Below are positions 1 through 6,688 of a DNA stretch of 12,413 bases, one piece after another (the stretch's first letter is position 1; each line of letters starts with the position of its first letter). This DNA comes from Clostridiales bacterium. Its GTDB lineage: Bacteria; Bacillota; Clostridia; Saccharofermentanales; Saccharofermentanaceae. The stretch covers positions 1 through 12,413 of the forward strand of contig JAGAFH010000022.1 in assembly GCA_017612755.1 (NCBI GenBank), read 5' to 3'. Position numbers and translations under genes: made by a program. A model generated the notes under the pieces. It was not told where the DNA came from, searched no databases, and was given only the letters and a program-made list of their open reading frames with translations.

Positions 1-1
1 T

Positions 2-955
2 TCCGGCCCTGCAGGTATTACCTGTGCCGGAGACCTGGCAAGACTCGGTTACGATGTAACTGTCTTCGAGGCCCTTCATGAGGCCGGCGGAGTCCTTACA
101 TATGGTATCCCCGAGTTCAGACTTCCCAAGGAGAAGGTAGTTGCCAAGGAGATCGACAATGTTAAGGCTCTCGGCGTAAAGATCGAGACAAACGTTGTTA
201 TCGGCAAGTCAGTTACTATCGACGAGCTTATGTCCGAGGAGGGATTCGAGGCTGTATTCATCGGTTCCGGCGCAGGACTTCCCATGTTCATGAAGATCCC
301 CGGCGAGAATGCAAAGGGAGTCTTCTCTGCAAATGAGTATCTTACAAGATCAAACCTCATGAAGGCTTTCAAGGAGGATTCTCCTACGCCTATCTACAAG
401 CCTGCAAAGGTTGCAGTAGTCGGCGGCGGTAACGTTGCCATGGATGCTGCAAGAACAGCTTTGAGACTTGGAGCTGAGGTCACCATCGTATACAGAAGAT
501 CTGAGGCAGAGCTTCCTGCAAGAGTTGAGGAAGTACACCATGCCAAGGAGGAGGGCATCAAGTTCGAGCTTCTTACAAATCCCGTAGAGATCCTCGAGAA
601 TGAAGCGCATTTCGTAAGAGCTATGAAGTGTATCAGGATGGAGCTTGGTGAGCCCGACGCTTCCGGACGCCGTCGTCCCGTTCCTATTGAAGGTTCCGAG
701 TTTGAGCTGGAGACAGATGCAGTCATCATGGCTCTTGGTACATCTCCCAATCCTCTCATCTCTTCTACTACAGAAGGTCTTGAGATCAATAAGTGGAAGT
801 GTATCGTTGCAAATGAGGAGACAGGTGAGACCACCAAGGAAGGCGTTTTCGCCGGTGGTGATGCCGTTACCGGCGCAGCTACGGTAATCCTTGCTATGGG
901 CGCGGGAAAAGCAGCCGCCAAGGGTATCGACGAGTACATCAAGTCCAAGGGCTGA
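2..955 (+). CDS. gltA: NADPH-dependent glutamate synthase small-subunit-type flavoprotein (GltA/NfnB family), 5' truncated
   Basis: This is the C-terminal 317 residues of a protein whose start lies before the window; the reading frame is open from base 2. It begins inside the first dinucleotide-binding motif (SGPAG, with the preceding Gly missing), followed by the family-typical GGVLTYGIPEFRLPK segment. A second Rossmann motif, GGGNVAMDAARTALRLGAEV then YRR, lies at codons encoded from about 422 and would bind NADP(H). A C-terminal GGDAVTGAATV motif contacts FAD in this fold. The family transfers electrons between NADPH, FAD and iron-sulfur centres. Members are either homotetrameric glutamate synthases or the NfnB subunit of the electron-bifurcating NADH-dependent ferredoxin:NADP+ oxidoreductase. 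The two cannot be told apart here, because the iron-sulfur N-terminus and the upstream neighbour (an nfnA gene or not) are outside the window. It is closed by a terminator, so it ends its transcription unit. Confidence 0.9.
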   Translation, partial: SGPAGITCAGDLARLGYDVTVFEALHEAGGVLTYGIPEFRLPKEKVVAKEIDNVKALGVKIETNVVIGKSVTIDELMSEEGFEAVFIGSGAGLPMFMKIPGENAKGVFSANEYLTRSNLMKAFKEDSPTPIYKPAKVAVVGGGNVAMDAARTALRLGAEVTIVYRRSEAELPARVEEVHHAKEEGIKFELLTNPVEILENEAHFVRAMKCIRMELGEPDASGRRRPVPIEGSEFELETDAVIMALGTSPNPLISSTTEGLEINKWKCIVANEETGETTKEGVFAGGDAVTGAATVILAMGAGKAAAKGIDEYIKSKG

Positions 956-978
956 TATAAAAGAATACAGTTAACAAC

Positions 979-1011
979 AAAAGGCATCCGCTCTTAAACG
1001 GGTGCCTTTTT
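979..1011 (+). terminator. Rho-independent terminator after the GltA/NfnB gene
   Basis: A 10-bp stem pairs 981-990 (AAGGCATCCG) with 999-1008 (CGGGTGCCTT). It contains one G-T wobble, has an 8-base loop, is flanked by A residues upstream and ends in a run of five T (1007-1011). It sits 24 bases past the stop codon. It also lies only 13 bases before the next start codon, so it could act as an attenuator for the permease gene. Confidence 0.88.
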
Positions 1012-1023
1012 GGAAATCGGAAT

Positions 1024-2646
1024 ATGGTAAGCGCGACCCTTTACAGAAAACTGAATATGGCAAAAAGAAAGCCGGTAGCCTGGATCATTGTGATCGTGGG
1101 TATCATCTCTGCGGTCTCCTCCGTCATATCGGCAGATAAGATCACGTTCCATCTCTACGAAGGAGATGAGATGATGACCTTTGGGATCCTTTCCGCCCTC
1201 CTTCTTTTTGCTTTCGATTATTCCTTTGCCGTAGGCTTCAGAAGCGGGGTCCTGGGTTACTCCCTGGCAGATGTGACTTTCCATATGGCAGGTCCCTTTA
1301 CCAAAAGGTTCAATCTTCTGCTGTCTTTTGAATACGGACTTTCCAGCATACTGGTCTTCTTCTGGATCTTATGCGTCAACATGCCTTTCTTTTCTATGTG
1401 GACGGGACTTGGGACAAAAGATTCCCTGGTCTTTCTTCTTTTCGCCCTGATCGTATCGGCAGTTATCTTTCCGTTGACTTCCTATGTGAGCGCCAGGTTT
1501 TCGTCGGGCATGAAGGCCAGGCTCATACCTGTTCTTGTACTTATCGCCCTTCATTTCCTGGGTGCTTTCCTGTTTATAAGAGATCTCATAGGTAAGTATG
1601 GCTCTTTCGAAAACGTAAAGAGCCTCAAAAGTAACGTTATCTTCGGTGAACTGGGCCAGAGCAGGATATTAAGATCATTTCCCGTTGCGGGTCAGTTCAT
1701 CACCCTGATGGAAAAGGCCCTGAAGGGAGATCTAATGTTTGTCCCGGTGCTGGCGGCCGTGCTGGTGGTGTACGGGGCAGTACTGATTCTTTTATACAGG
1801 AAGACTAAATTTGATTACTACGAGGATGCCTATTCCAATGCCCAGAAGATAGCTGACATAATAGAGGCCAGCAAGGCGGGAGTTGAGGCAGTTAATACAG
1901 GTATATCCAGGACTGCTACAGTCGGGAATGAGAAGTTCGACAAGGGCTGGGGAGCCTCCGCTTTTTTCCATATGCACCTGTTTGAGAACAGAAGGACTTC
2001 CAAGCTGTTTTTCGTCAATAAGGTGGCTCTTGTTTACAGAGCTTTTGCACTTCTGATCCTTTTTATGGTGGACGGTGTGGTCCCCGATGATCTGGAGGCA
2101 GTGGTAGTCTTAACCGGAGTAGTCACCATGCTGGTCTTAAATGCCATAGTATTCGGAGGAGGGAAGACGGTGCTGGAGTTTAACAGGCCCTACATCTTCC
2201 TGGTGCCTGAAAGCTCTGTAAGGAAACTGGCCATGTGCCTTACTGCCGATATCCCTGAGATGGCTTTTGATGCCCTCATATGTACTGTCATGATCAAGAT
2301 CGTGGCCTTTCATGAGTTTACCTGGTTTCCCATGATCTCCTTTATCATCCTTATGATAACCTTCGACCTTTTAAGCTCCGCTACCGGACTTCTCTGCGTC
2401 AGGCTCCTGGGAGGGTTCGGTAAATTTGCGGTCATGTTCGTCAGGTATATGGCTATCCTGGCTCTTATCGTGATAGGCATGATCCCTTCCAACATCATGG
2501 CGGGTCTTCTGGTGGCCGTCATTGCGGATTCAATGGCTACAGCCCTCGGCATCATCATACTATCCATGGCTGCCGTCTACTTTCTTATCTGGATCGCCAT
2601 GATCTTCCTTTCCAGAAATATCCTGGAAAAGATAGATGCCTTCTGA
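1024..2646 (+). CDS. Putative ABC exporter permease A
   Basis: A 540-residue integral membrane protein with about 11-12 hydrophobic segments: five in the first ~190 residues, one near 235-258, and the rest after ~330. A hydrophilic, probably cytoplasmic stretch at ~260-325 separates the two halves. It resembles the Firmicute 'putative ABC exporter' permeases (by recall the PF16962-type family; not searched). Motifs shared with the second permease downstream are ADVTFHMAGPFTKRFN (82-97), KGWGAS (307-312), FENRRTSKLFFVN (320-332) and GGGKTVLEFNRPY (378-390). The start is supported by alignment of MVSATLYR with MLSATFYR of permease B. The ribosome binding site is weak (GGAAA at 1012-1016), and no clean promoter fits between the upstream terminator and the ATG. 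The best candidate is an extended -10 (TGATATAAA, 953-961) overlapping the previous stop codon, which would put the hairpin in the leader. It probably pairs with the ATPase downstream; the substrate is unknown. Confidence 0.85.
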   Translation: MVSATLYRKLNMAKRKPVAWIIVIVGIISAVSSVISADKITFHLYEGDEMMTFGILSALLLFAFDYSFAVGFRSGVLGYSLADVTFHMAGPFTKRFNLLLSFEYGLSSILVFFWILCVNMPFFSMWTGLGTKDSLVFLLFALIVSAVIFPLTSYVSARFSSGMKARLIPVLVLIALHFLGAFLFIRDLIGKYGSFENVKSLKSNVIFGELGQSRILRSFPVAGQFITLMEKALKGDLMFVPVLAAVLVVYGAVLILLYRKTKFDYYEDAYSNAQKIADIIEASKAGVEAVNTGISRTATVGNEKFDKGWGASAFFHMHLFENRRTSKLFFVNKVALVYRAFALLILFMVDGVVPDDLEAVVVLTGVVTMLVLNAIVFGGGKTVLEFNRPYIFLVPESSVRKLAMCLTADIPEMAFDALICTVMIKIVAFHEFTWFPMISFIILMITFDLLSSATGLLCVRLLGGFGKFAVMFVRYMAILALIVIGMIPSNIMAGLLVAVIADSMATALGIIILSMAAVYFLIWIAMIFLSRNILEKIDAF

Positions 2647-2716
2647 TTCTTTAACAATTCTTAAACCATTTTAGGTCATTACTTTATATGTGATTGTTAT
2701 CATGCTATTGAACGAA

Positions 2717-2724
2717 AAAGGAGG
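2717..2724 (+). promoter_or_regulatory. Ribosome binding site that fixes the ATPase start at 2734
   Basis: AAAGGAGG ends at 2724. An ATG at 2725 directly abuts it with zero spacing and is not usable, whereas the ATG at 2734 has a 9-base spacing. The protein therefore begins MLSVNGV rather than three residues earlier. Confidence 0.85.
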
Positions 2725-2733
2725 ATGGCATTT

Positions 2734-3435
2734 ATGCTTTCAGTTAACGGAGTAACAAAGAAATACAAGAACTTTCTCGCAAACGACAATCTTTCATTTA
2801 CTATCGACAACGGTGAGATCGGGATCCTTCTTGGTCCCAACGGTGCCGGTAAGTCTACGATCATAAAGTCTATTGCCGGACTTCTGAAATACAGTGGAAC
2901 CATCGAGATCAACGGCCTCGATAACCACGATATGGAAGCTAAGAGACAGCTGGGCTACATCCCTGAGATCCCTGCGCTCTACGATACACTTACGGTAGAA
3001 GAGCACCTGGAGTTCATCAGGAGAGCATATAAGGTAGAAGATATATCCGTTAAGGAGAAGCTTCTTGAGAGATTTGAGCTTTCCGACAAGAGAAAGAAGA
3101 TGGGTAAGGAGCTTTCAAAGGGTATGCAGCAGAAAGTCTCCATCTGCTGTGCCCTCATCCACAATCCTTCAGTCATCATCTTTGATGAGCCTATGGTGGG
3201 CCTCGATCCCCATGCCATCAAGGAACTGAAGCAGGTCTTCCAGGAACTTAAGGCAGAGGGCAAGTCAGTACTCATCTCAACTCATATGATCGATACCATC
3301 GAAGACTATTGGGATGTTGCCCACATCATGATGAACGGTAAGATCGCGGCTACAAAGCATAACCGTCCCGGAAATCCTGAGGATAAGAGCCTTGATGAGC
3401 TCTTCTTTGAGATCACTGAAGGTACAAAGGCCTGA
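2734..3435 (+). CDS. ABC transporter ATP-binding protein (exporter type)
   Basis: A 233-residue nucleotide-binding domain with all core motifs in order: Walker A GPNGAGKST (34-42), Q-loop region GYIPEIPALYDTLTVEEHL (74-92), signature LSKGM (127-131), Walker B VIIFDE (147-152, catalytic Glu152), D-loop residue Asp158 and switch His184. The Q-loop position carries Glu78 in a PE context, and the signature is LSKGM instead of LSGGQ; both are common variants in CcmA/drug-exporter-like ATPases. It hydrolyses ATP to drive transport and has no membrane segments, so it must work with one or both flanking permeases. The gap to permease A is 87 AT-rich bases with no terminator and no convincing promoter. 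The gap to permease B is 14 bases, so at least ATPase and permease B are co-transcribed. The start was chosen by Shine-Dalgarno spacing. Confidence 0.95.
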   Translation: MLSVNGVTKKYKNFLANDNLSFTIDNGEIGILLGPNGAGKSTIIKSIAGLLKYSGTIEINGLDNHDMEAKRQLGYIPEIPALYDTLTVEEHLEFIRRAYKVEDISVKEKLLERFELSDKRKKMGKELSKGMQQKVSICCALIHNPSVIIFDEPMVGLDPHAIKELKQVFQELKAEGKSVLISTHMIDTIEDYWDVAHIMMNGKIAATKHNRPGNPEDKSLDELFFEITEGTKA

Positions 3436-3449
3436 CCGGAGGAATCGTT

Positions 3450-5063
3450 ATGTTATCGGCAACTTTTTACAGACTTAGAAAAGCGGCTGCCAAGAAGCCG
3501 TGGATGGTGATCCTGGTCCTGTTGGCCCTGGCTTTCAGCTGCCTTATGATCGCGGTCCCTTCCATGAGCGGCGGTGCAGACGGCATAGAAAGGGATATGT
3601 CTCTTGTTCTGGGAGGCATAAATATCCTCTTCATAGTAATGTTCAATTTTATATTCTTCACGGGACTTAAGAACGGACTGGTGGGTTTCTCCAATGCAGA
3701 TGTCAACTTCCATCTGGCGGGACCTTTCACCCAGAGGTTCAATCTCTTTATCGCAGCCGGCGGTGTATTCAAGCTCTGCATCATCCTTCTCTGGGTGCTC
3801 TGCTGCCAGTCTTCGGTCCTTCATATGTCTATAGGAGTCAATTCCTTTGACATCATCGCCCTTCTGCTGGGATCTGTTCCCGTGTTTGCTTTCGGTTATT
3901 TCATCGCCGCTTTCTTCAGCGCATGTTTCTGGGATAACGAAGCAGCGATAAAGAAGGTACAGATGACATTGATCGGCCTGGATGTTATCTATGTCGTACT
4001 TAACCTTAAGGGACTTCTTGACACATACGGATCTTTTTCGGACTTAAGAGCTCTTGGATTAAGAGGCATCATCGCAAATGCAGGGACCACCACCTGGTCA
4101 AACCTTTTCCCGGTAGCAGGATGGACTAACCTGATCTACAGCGGGATCCTCTTAAAGGACAATATGTATATCATCGCTGGTATCCTTCTTACGGTCCTTA
4201 CTGCAGCAGCCATCATCATCCTTTACTCCAGGGTGGATCTTAACTACTACGAGGCAGCAATAGAGAATGCCCAGAAGGTAGCTGATCTTCAGGAGGCAAA
4301 GAAGGCCGGTATCGACAGCGATACCGCTAAGGTAAACAGAAAGATCAAGGTGGGTAAGGAGACCTTCAACAAGGGCTGGGGCGCAACGGCCTTTACCCAG
4401 AGGCATTTGTTCGAAAACCAGAGGGCATCCAAGCTCTTCTTCGTCAATCCTCTTGCCATCACATACAGGCTCATTACTGCAGCCTATATGTTCATTATGG
4501 GCAAGGCGGTGACTTTCGAAGGTATGGATTTTGCGGGAGGCAGATCCATAGGCCCTATCATATCAGGCGTTACCATGATGGTCATACTTAATGCCATAGT
4601 ATATGGAGGAGGAAAGACGGTCCTTGAGTTTAACAAGCCTTATATCTTCATGGTGCCTGAGAAGGGAAGCAAGAAGCTTTTCTGCTGCCTTATGGCAGAG
4701 CTTCCTGAGATGATATTCGATTCTCTTCTATGCACGCTCCTCATGGTCTTCTTTGCGGACATGACGATAACAGAAGGCATAGCATTCGGCATCATGATGG
4801 TAGTATTTGATATGCTCTTTGAACTCATAGCTCTTGTAGCTATCCGTATCTTCAGACAGCTTGGAAGGGTACTCCTTGTCATCACCAGATACTTTGCCGG
4901 ATACATTATCATCATGACGACTCTTGCCCCCATGATAATAACAACTGCCCTTACTGGCAGCCTTGCAGCAGGATTCTTAGCGGCCGCAGGTTATGGAATA
5001 GTACTGGCCCTGATCTTCCTGGCAATAGCAAGGAATACGGTTGATAAAGTTGAATTAGCCTGA
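3450..5063 (+). CDS. Putative ABC exporter permease B, paralogue of permease A
   Basis: A 537-residue membrane protein that is collinear with permease A over its whole length and nearly identical in size. Shared blocks are ADVNFHLAGPFTQRFN (83-98), NAQKVADLQEAKKAG (preceding the loop), KGWGAT (308-313), FENQRASKLFFVN and GGGKTVLEFNKPYIF (386-400). Conservation is highest in the central cytoplasmic loop and the helix after it, the regions expected to touch the ATPase, and lower in most membrane helices. About 11-12 membrane segments are predicted by eye. The start has a good Shine-Dalgarno (GGAGGA 3438-3443, 6-base spacing), and the gene follows the ATPase stop by 14 bases. It probably forms a heterodimeric membrane channel with permease A, or an alternative partner for the same ATPase. 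The function beyond export is unknown. A strong terminator follows the gene. Confidence 0.88.
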   Translation: MLSATFYRLRKAAAKKPWMVILVLLALAFSCLMIAVPSMSGGADGIERDMSLVLGGINILFIVMFNFIFFTGLKNGLVGFSNADVNFHLAGPFTQRFNLFIAAGGVFKLCIILLWVLCCQSSVLHMSIGVNSFDIIALLLGSVPVFAFGYFIAAFFSACFWDNEAAIKKVQMTLIGLDVIYVVLNLKGLLDTYGSFSDLRALGLRGIIANAGTTTWSNLFPVAGWTNLIYSGILLKDNMYIIAGILLTVLTAAAIIILYSRVDLNYYEAAIENAQKVADLQEAKKAGIDSDTAKVNRKIKVGKETFNKGWGATAFTQRHLFENQRASKLFFVNPLAITYRLITAAYMFIMGKAVTFEGMDFAGGRSIGPIISGVTMMVILNAIVYGGGKTVLEFNKPYIFMVPEKGSKKLFCCLMAELPEMIFDSLLCTLLMVFFADMTITEGIAFGIMMVVFDMLFELIALVAIRIFRQLGRVLLVITRYFAGYIIIMTTLAPMIITTALTGSLAAGFLAAAGYGIVLALIFLAIARNTVDKVELA

Positions 5064-5092
5064 TACATGGCTATAAGGGATGGATAAGCAGG

Positions 5093-5119
5093 AGAGCGGC
5101 CCGGAAGAGCCGCTCTTTT
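5093..5119 (+). terminator. Rho-independent terminator after the ABC exporter genes
   Basis: A perfect 8-bp GC-rich stem pairs AGAGCGGC (5093-5100) with GCCGCTCT (5109-5116). It has an 8-base loop and continues into TTTT (5116-5119). It lies 29 bases after the permease B stop. The T-run is short, but the stem is strong. Confidence 0.85.
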
Positions 5120-5146
5120 GCAAGACCACAGAACATTGTGATAATC

Positions 5147-5155
5147 TGATAAAAT
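5147..5155 (+). promoter_or_regulatory. Candidate extended -10 promoter for the His/Gly-rich membrane protein
   Basis: TGATAAAAT matches the extended -10 pattern TGn-TATAAT with five of six -10 bases. No good -35 hexamer is present at the usual spacing, as expected for an extended -10 promoter. It lies between the preceding terminator and the gene's ribosome binding site (AAGGAGGG, 5167-5174), which leaves a short leader of about 20 bases. Confidence 0.4.
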
Positions 5156-5181
5156 AAGGGATATAAAAGGAGGGAAAGATA

Positions 5182-6507
5182 ATGCCGCACGCATCAGGAG
5201 GAGGATCTCACGGGGGAGGATCCCATGGAGGATCTCACGGAGGAAGTTCAAGCAGAACGTCCCATCATTATTTTCCGGGATCACGCCGCTACAGACGTCA
5301 TTATTCCAACGGGACTGACGAGTATTTCTATTCGAACGGCAGACCTCAAAAGACTTCTCTTTCGGGTATAGTAGTGGTTGCGGCCATGGGCGTCTTCTTT
5401 GCGTTTATGATGGGAATTACGTCAGTGACTTCCAGACCCCATCAGTTGAAGGAGAATTATGACAGGCCGTCCCATTATGTCTACGATGATATCAATGTGA
5501 TCGGGGACGATAAAAAGCTTGAAAGATCTCTCGAAGAGTTTAACGACCTGACCGGAATATGTCCTGTCATATATACGGTCTACGACAGCGACTGCAGGGA
5601 TTACCGTTCTCTCGAAGACTACACCATGCATAAATATACGGGACACTTCTCGGATGAACGTCATTTTGTGATCGTCTATACTATCCCTGAAGAACAGGCT
5701 GAAAAGGTGGCGGAAGACCAGGATTACATTCCCGACTATGCCTGGGAAGCCGTTCAGGGTGATGACACAGATCCGATACTGTCTGATGCTGTCTTTATGG
5801 ATTTTGCAGACTATGTCCAGGAAGAACTGGAAGACGGAAAGGATCCCGGTGAAGCTTTTGCCGGAGGGTTTGATGAGGTGCTTACCCCTAAGGCAGAAAA
5901 AAGGATGTCTACAAGTTCCTTTTCCATACTGACCATGATCCAGGTCCTTTTCACCTTAGGCTTTTTCGGAATACCCTTGTTCTTCATGGTAAGGCAGTAC
6001 AAAAAGGATAAGGATACTATAATCGAAGAGGTCCCCCTGACAGAAGAAGATGTCAAGAACGGCGCATCACCGGGATCTGCCACTATCAATTCCCGCTCTG
6101 CCACGCTGGGCAGGGAAGCCGGTCCCCTTGTAGGTACCGCCCTCGTTACAATCTTTCTGGTGCCTTTCATACTTATAGGAATAGGAGTTACCATAGGCGG
6201 AGCCGTAACGCTCACGTCAAGTAAAGAGGTTGGTATCTTCCTTTTAGGCTTTGGCATCATCTGGACTGCTATCTCTGTGCTCTCGCTGGTAGGGATAATA
6301 AAAGGTATCCTCTCTGCCGCAAAGAAGAAGGAAGCCCCACTTACTGCAGAATATCCTGCTTCAAAGCCCGTGACAGCAGACTATCCTGCCATGGAAAAGC
6401 AGGACATTGACCCCTACGGTGACTTTGACATGCCCCAGACTTCTACATCCTACACAAGAGAAGAGGATGAAGAGTATGAGCGCATGAGAAGAAAGGGATA
6501 CGAGTAA
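5182..6507 (+). CDS. Membrane protein with Gly/Ser/His-rich N-terminus and possible TPM-like domain
   Basis: A 441-residue protein not assigned to a named gene. Residues 6-24 are a low-complexity Gly/Ser/His tract with repeated SHGG units, followed by a basic stretch (RRYRR, 35-39). Membrane helix 1 is at ~60-80. Residues ~95-245 form a soluble, acidic region whose pattern (amphipathic helix, then LTGICPVIYTV and later HFVIVYTIP) recalls TPM/YgcG-type domains; this is a resemblance only. Helix 2 is at ~249-270, followed by a hydrophilic linker. Helices 3 (~316-345) and 4 (~350-375) come next, then an acidic cytoplasmic tail with a short TAEYP/TADYP repeat (~388-403). Positive-inside reasoning puts the N-terminus and tail in the cytoplasm and the 95-245 domain outside. 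The start is well supported by AAGGAGGG with 7-base spacing, and two stop codons in tandem end the gene. Terminators on both sides make it monocistronic. The role is unknown. Confidence 0.85.
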   Translation: MPHASGGGSHGGGSHGGSHGGSSSRTSHHYFPGSRRYRRHYSNGTDEYFYSNGRPQKTSLSGIVVVAAMGVFFAFMMGITSVTSRPHQLKENYDRPSHYVYDDINVIGDDKKLERSLEEFNDLTGICPVIYTVYDSDCRDYRSLEDYTMHKYTGHFSDERHFVIVYTIPEEQAEKVAEDQDYIPDYAWEAVQGDDTDPILSDAVFMDFADYVQEELEDGKDPGEAFAGGFDEVLTPKAEKRMSTSSFSILTMIQVLFTLGFFGIPLFFMVRQYKKDKDTIIEEVPLTEEDVKNGASPGSATINSRSATLGREAGPLVGTALVTIFLVPFILIGIGVTIGGAVTLTSSKEVGIFLLGFGIIWTAISVLSLVGIIKGILSAAKKKEAPLTAEYPASKPVTADYPAMEKQDIDPYGDFDMPQTSTSYTREEDEEYERMRRKGYE

Positions 6508-6586
6508 TAAGATTCCCCCCATCATTCCCCTCTTTGGCGGATTCGGAGCCTTCTGAGGAGAATACAAAGTTGTTTTCATTGAATTA

Positions 6587-6631
6587 TTCCCCTGTTTTTG
6601 CTTTTTCGGGCTTAAACAGGGGAGTGTTTTT
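6587..6631 (+). terminator. Rho-independent terminator after the membrane protein gene
   Basis: The arms CCCCTGTTT (6589-6597) and AAACAGGGG (6614-6622) pair perfectly and can extend by two more pairs outward. They are separated by 16 bases and followed by GTGTTTTT (6624-6631). The distance from the stop codon is about 80 bases. The interval 6508-6586 holds nothing else recognisable. Confidence 0.75.
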
Positions 6632-6645
6632 CCAAAACGAACAAA

Positions 6646-6659
6646 AGAACATATTTTCT
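6646..6659. promoter_or_regulatory. LexA/DinR-type SOS box upstream of uvrB
   Basis: AGAACATATTTTCT contains GAAC-ATAT-TTTC, which matches 11 of 12 bases of the Firmicute palindrome GAACATATGTTC. The two 7-base halves are inverted repeats with one mismatch. A further GAAC half-site lies 8 bases upstream (6639-6642). The box is 29 bases before the uvrB ATG and covers the expected -35 position, so bound LexA would block the polymerase. uvrB is a classic SOS gene, which supports the call. Confidence 0.8.
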
Positions 6660-6673
6660 TTTTGCCCTGGCGG

Positions 6674-6682
6674 TGGTATACT
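6674..6682 (+). promoter_or_regulatory. Extended -10 element of the uvrB promoter, possibly giving a leaderless mRNA
   Basis: TGGTATACT is an extended -10 (TGn) with TATACT, five of six consensus bases. The -35 position at 17-base spacing (TTTTCT, 6654-6659) is poor and overlaps the SOS box. Transcription would start about 7 bases past the last T, at or within a base or two of position 6689, the A of the uvrB start codon. Confidence 0.6.
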
Positions 6683-6688
6683 GTATTC

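Noticed and set aside
394..987. 197-codon reading frame on the minus strand across the GltA/NfnB gene
   Set aside because: It is a shadow of a well-conserved gene on the + strand, has no ribosome binding site, and has a composition unlike a real protein.
2725..2733. ATPase start at ATG 2725
   Set aside because: It directly abuts the GGAGG sequence with no spacer. ATG 2734 has proper spacing and begins at the usual point of an ABC ATPase.
2647..2733. Promoter or operator between permease A and the ATPase
   Set aside because: The region is AT-rich, with TTAACA at 2651 and TTATAT at 2684, but no -35/-10 pair has both acceptable matches and spacing. The TGAT-TGTT-ATCA inverted repeat (2691-2702) has only 4-bp arms.
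6662..6688. Longer uvrB start at TTG 6662, adding nine residues
   Set aside because: The added residues (MPWRWYTVF) do not fit the family, the TTG has no ribosome binding site, and the extended -10 element lies inside this stretch. ATG 6689 gives the typical UvrB N-terminus.
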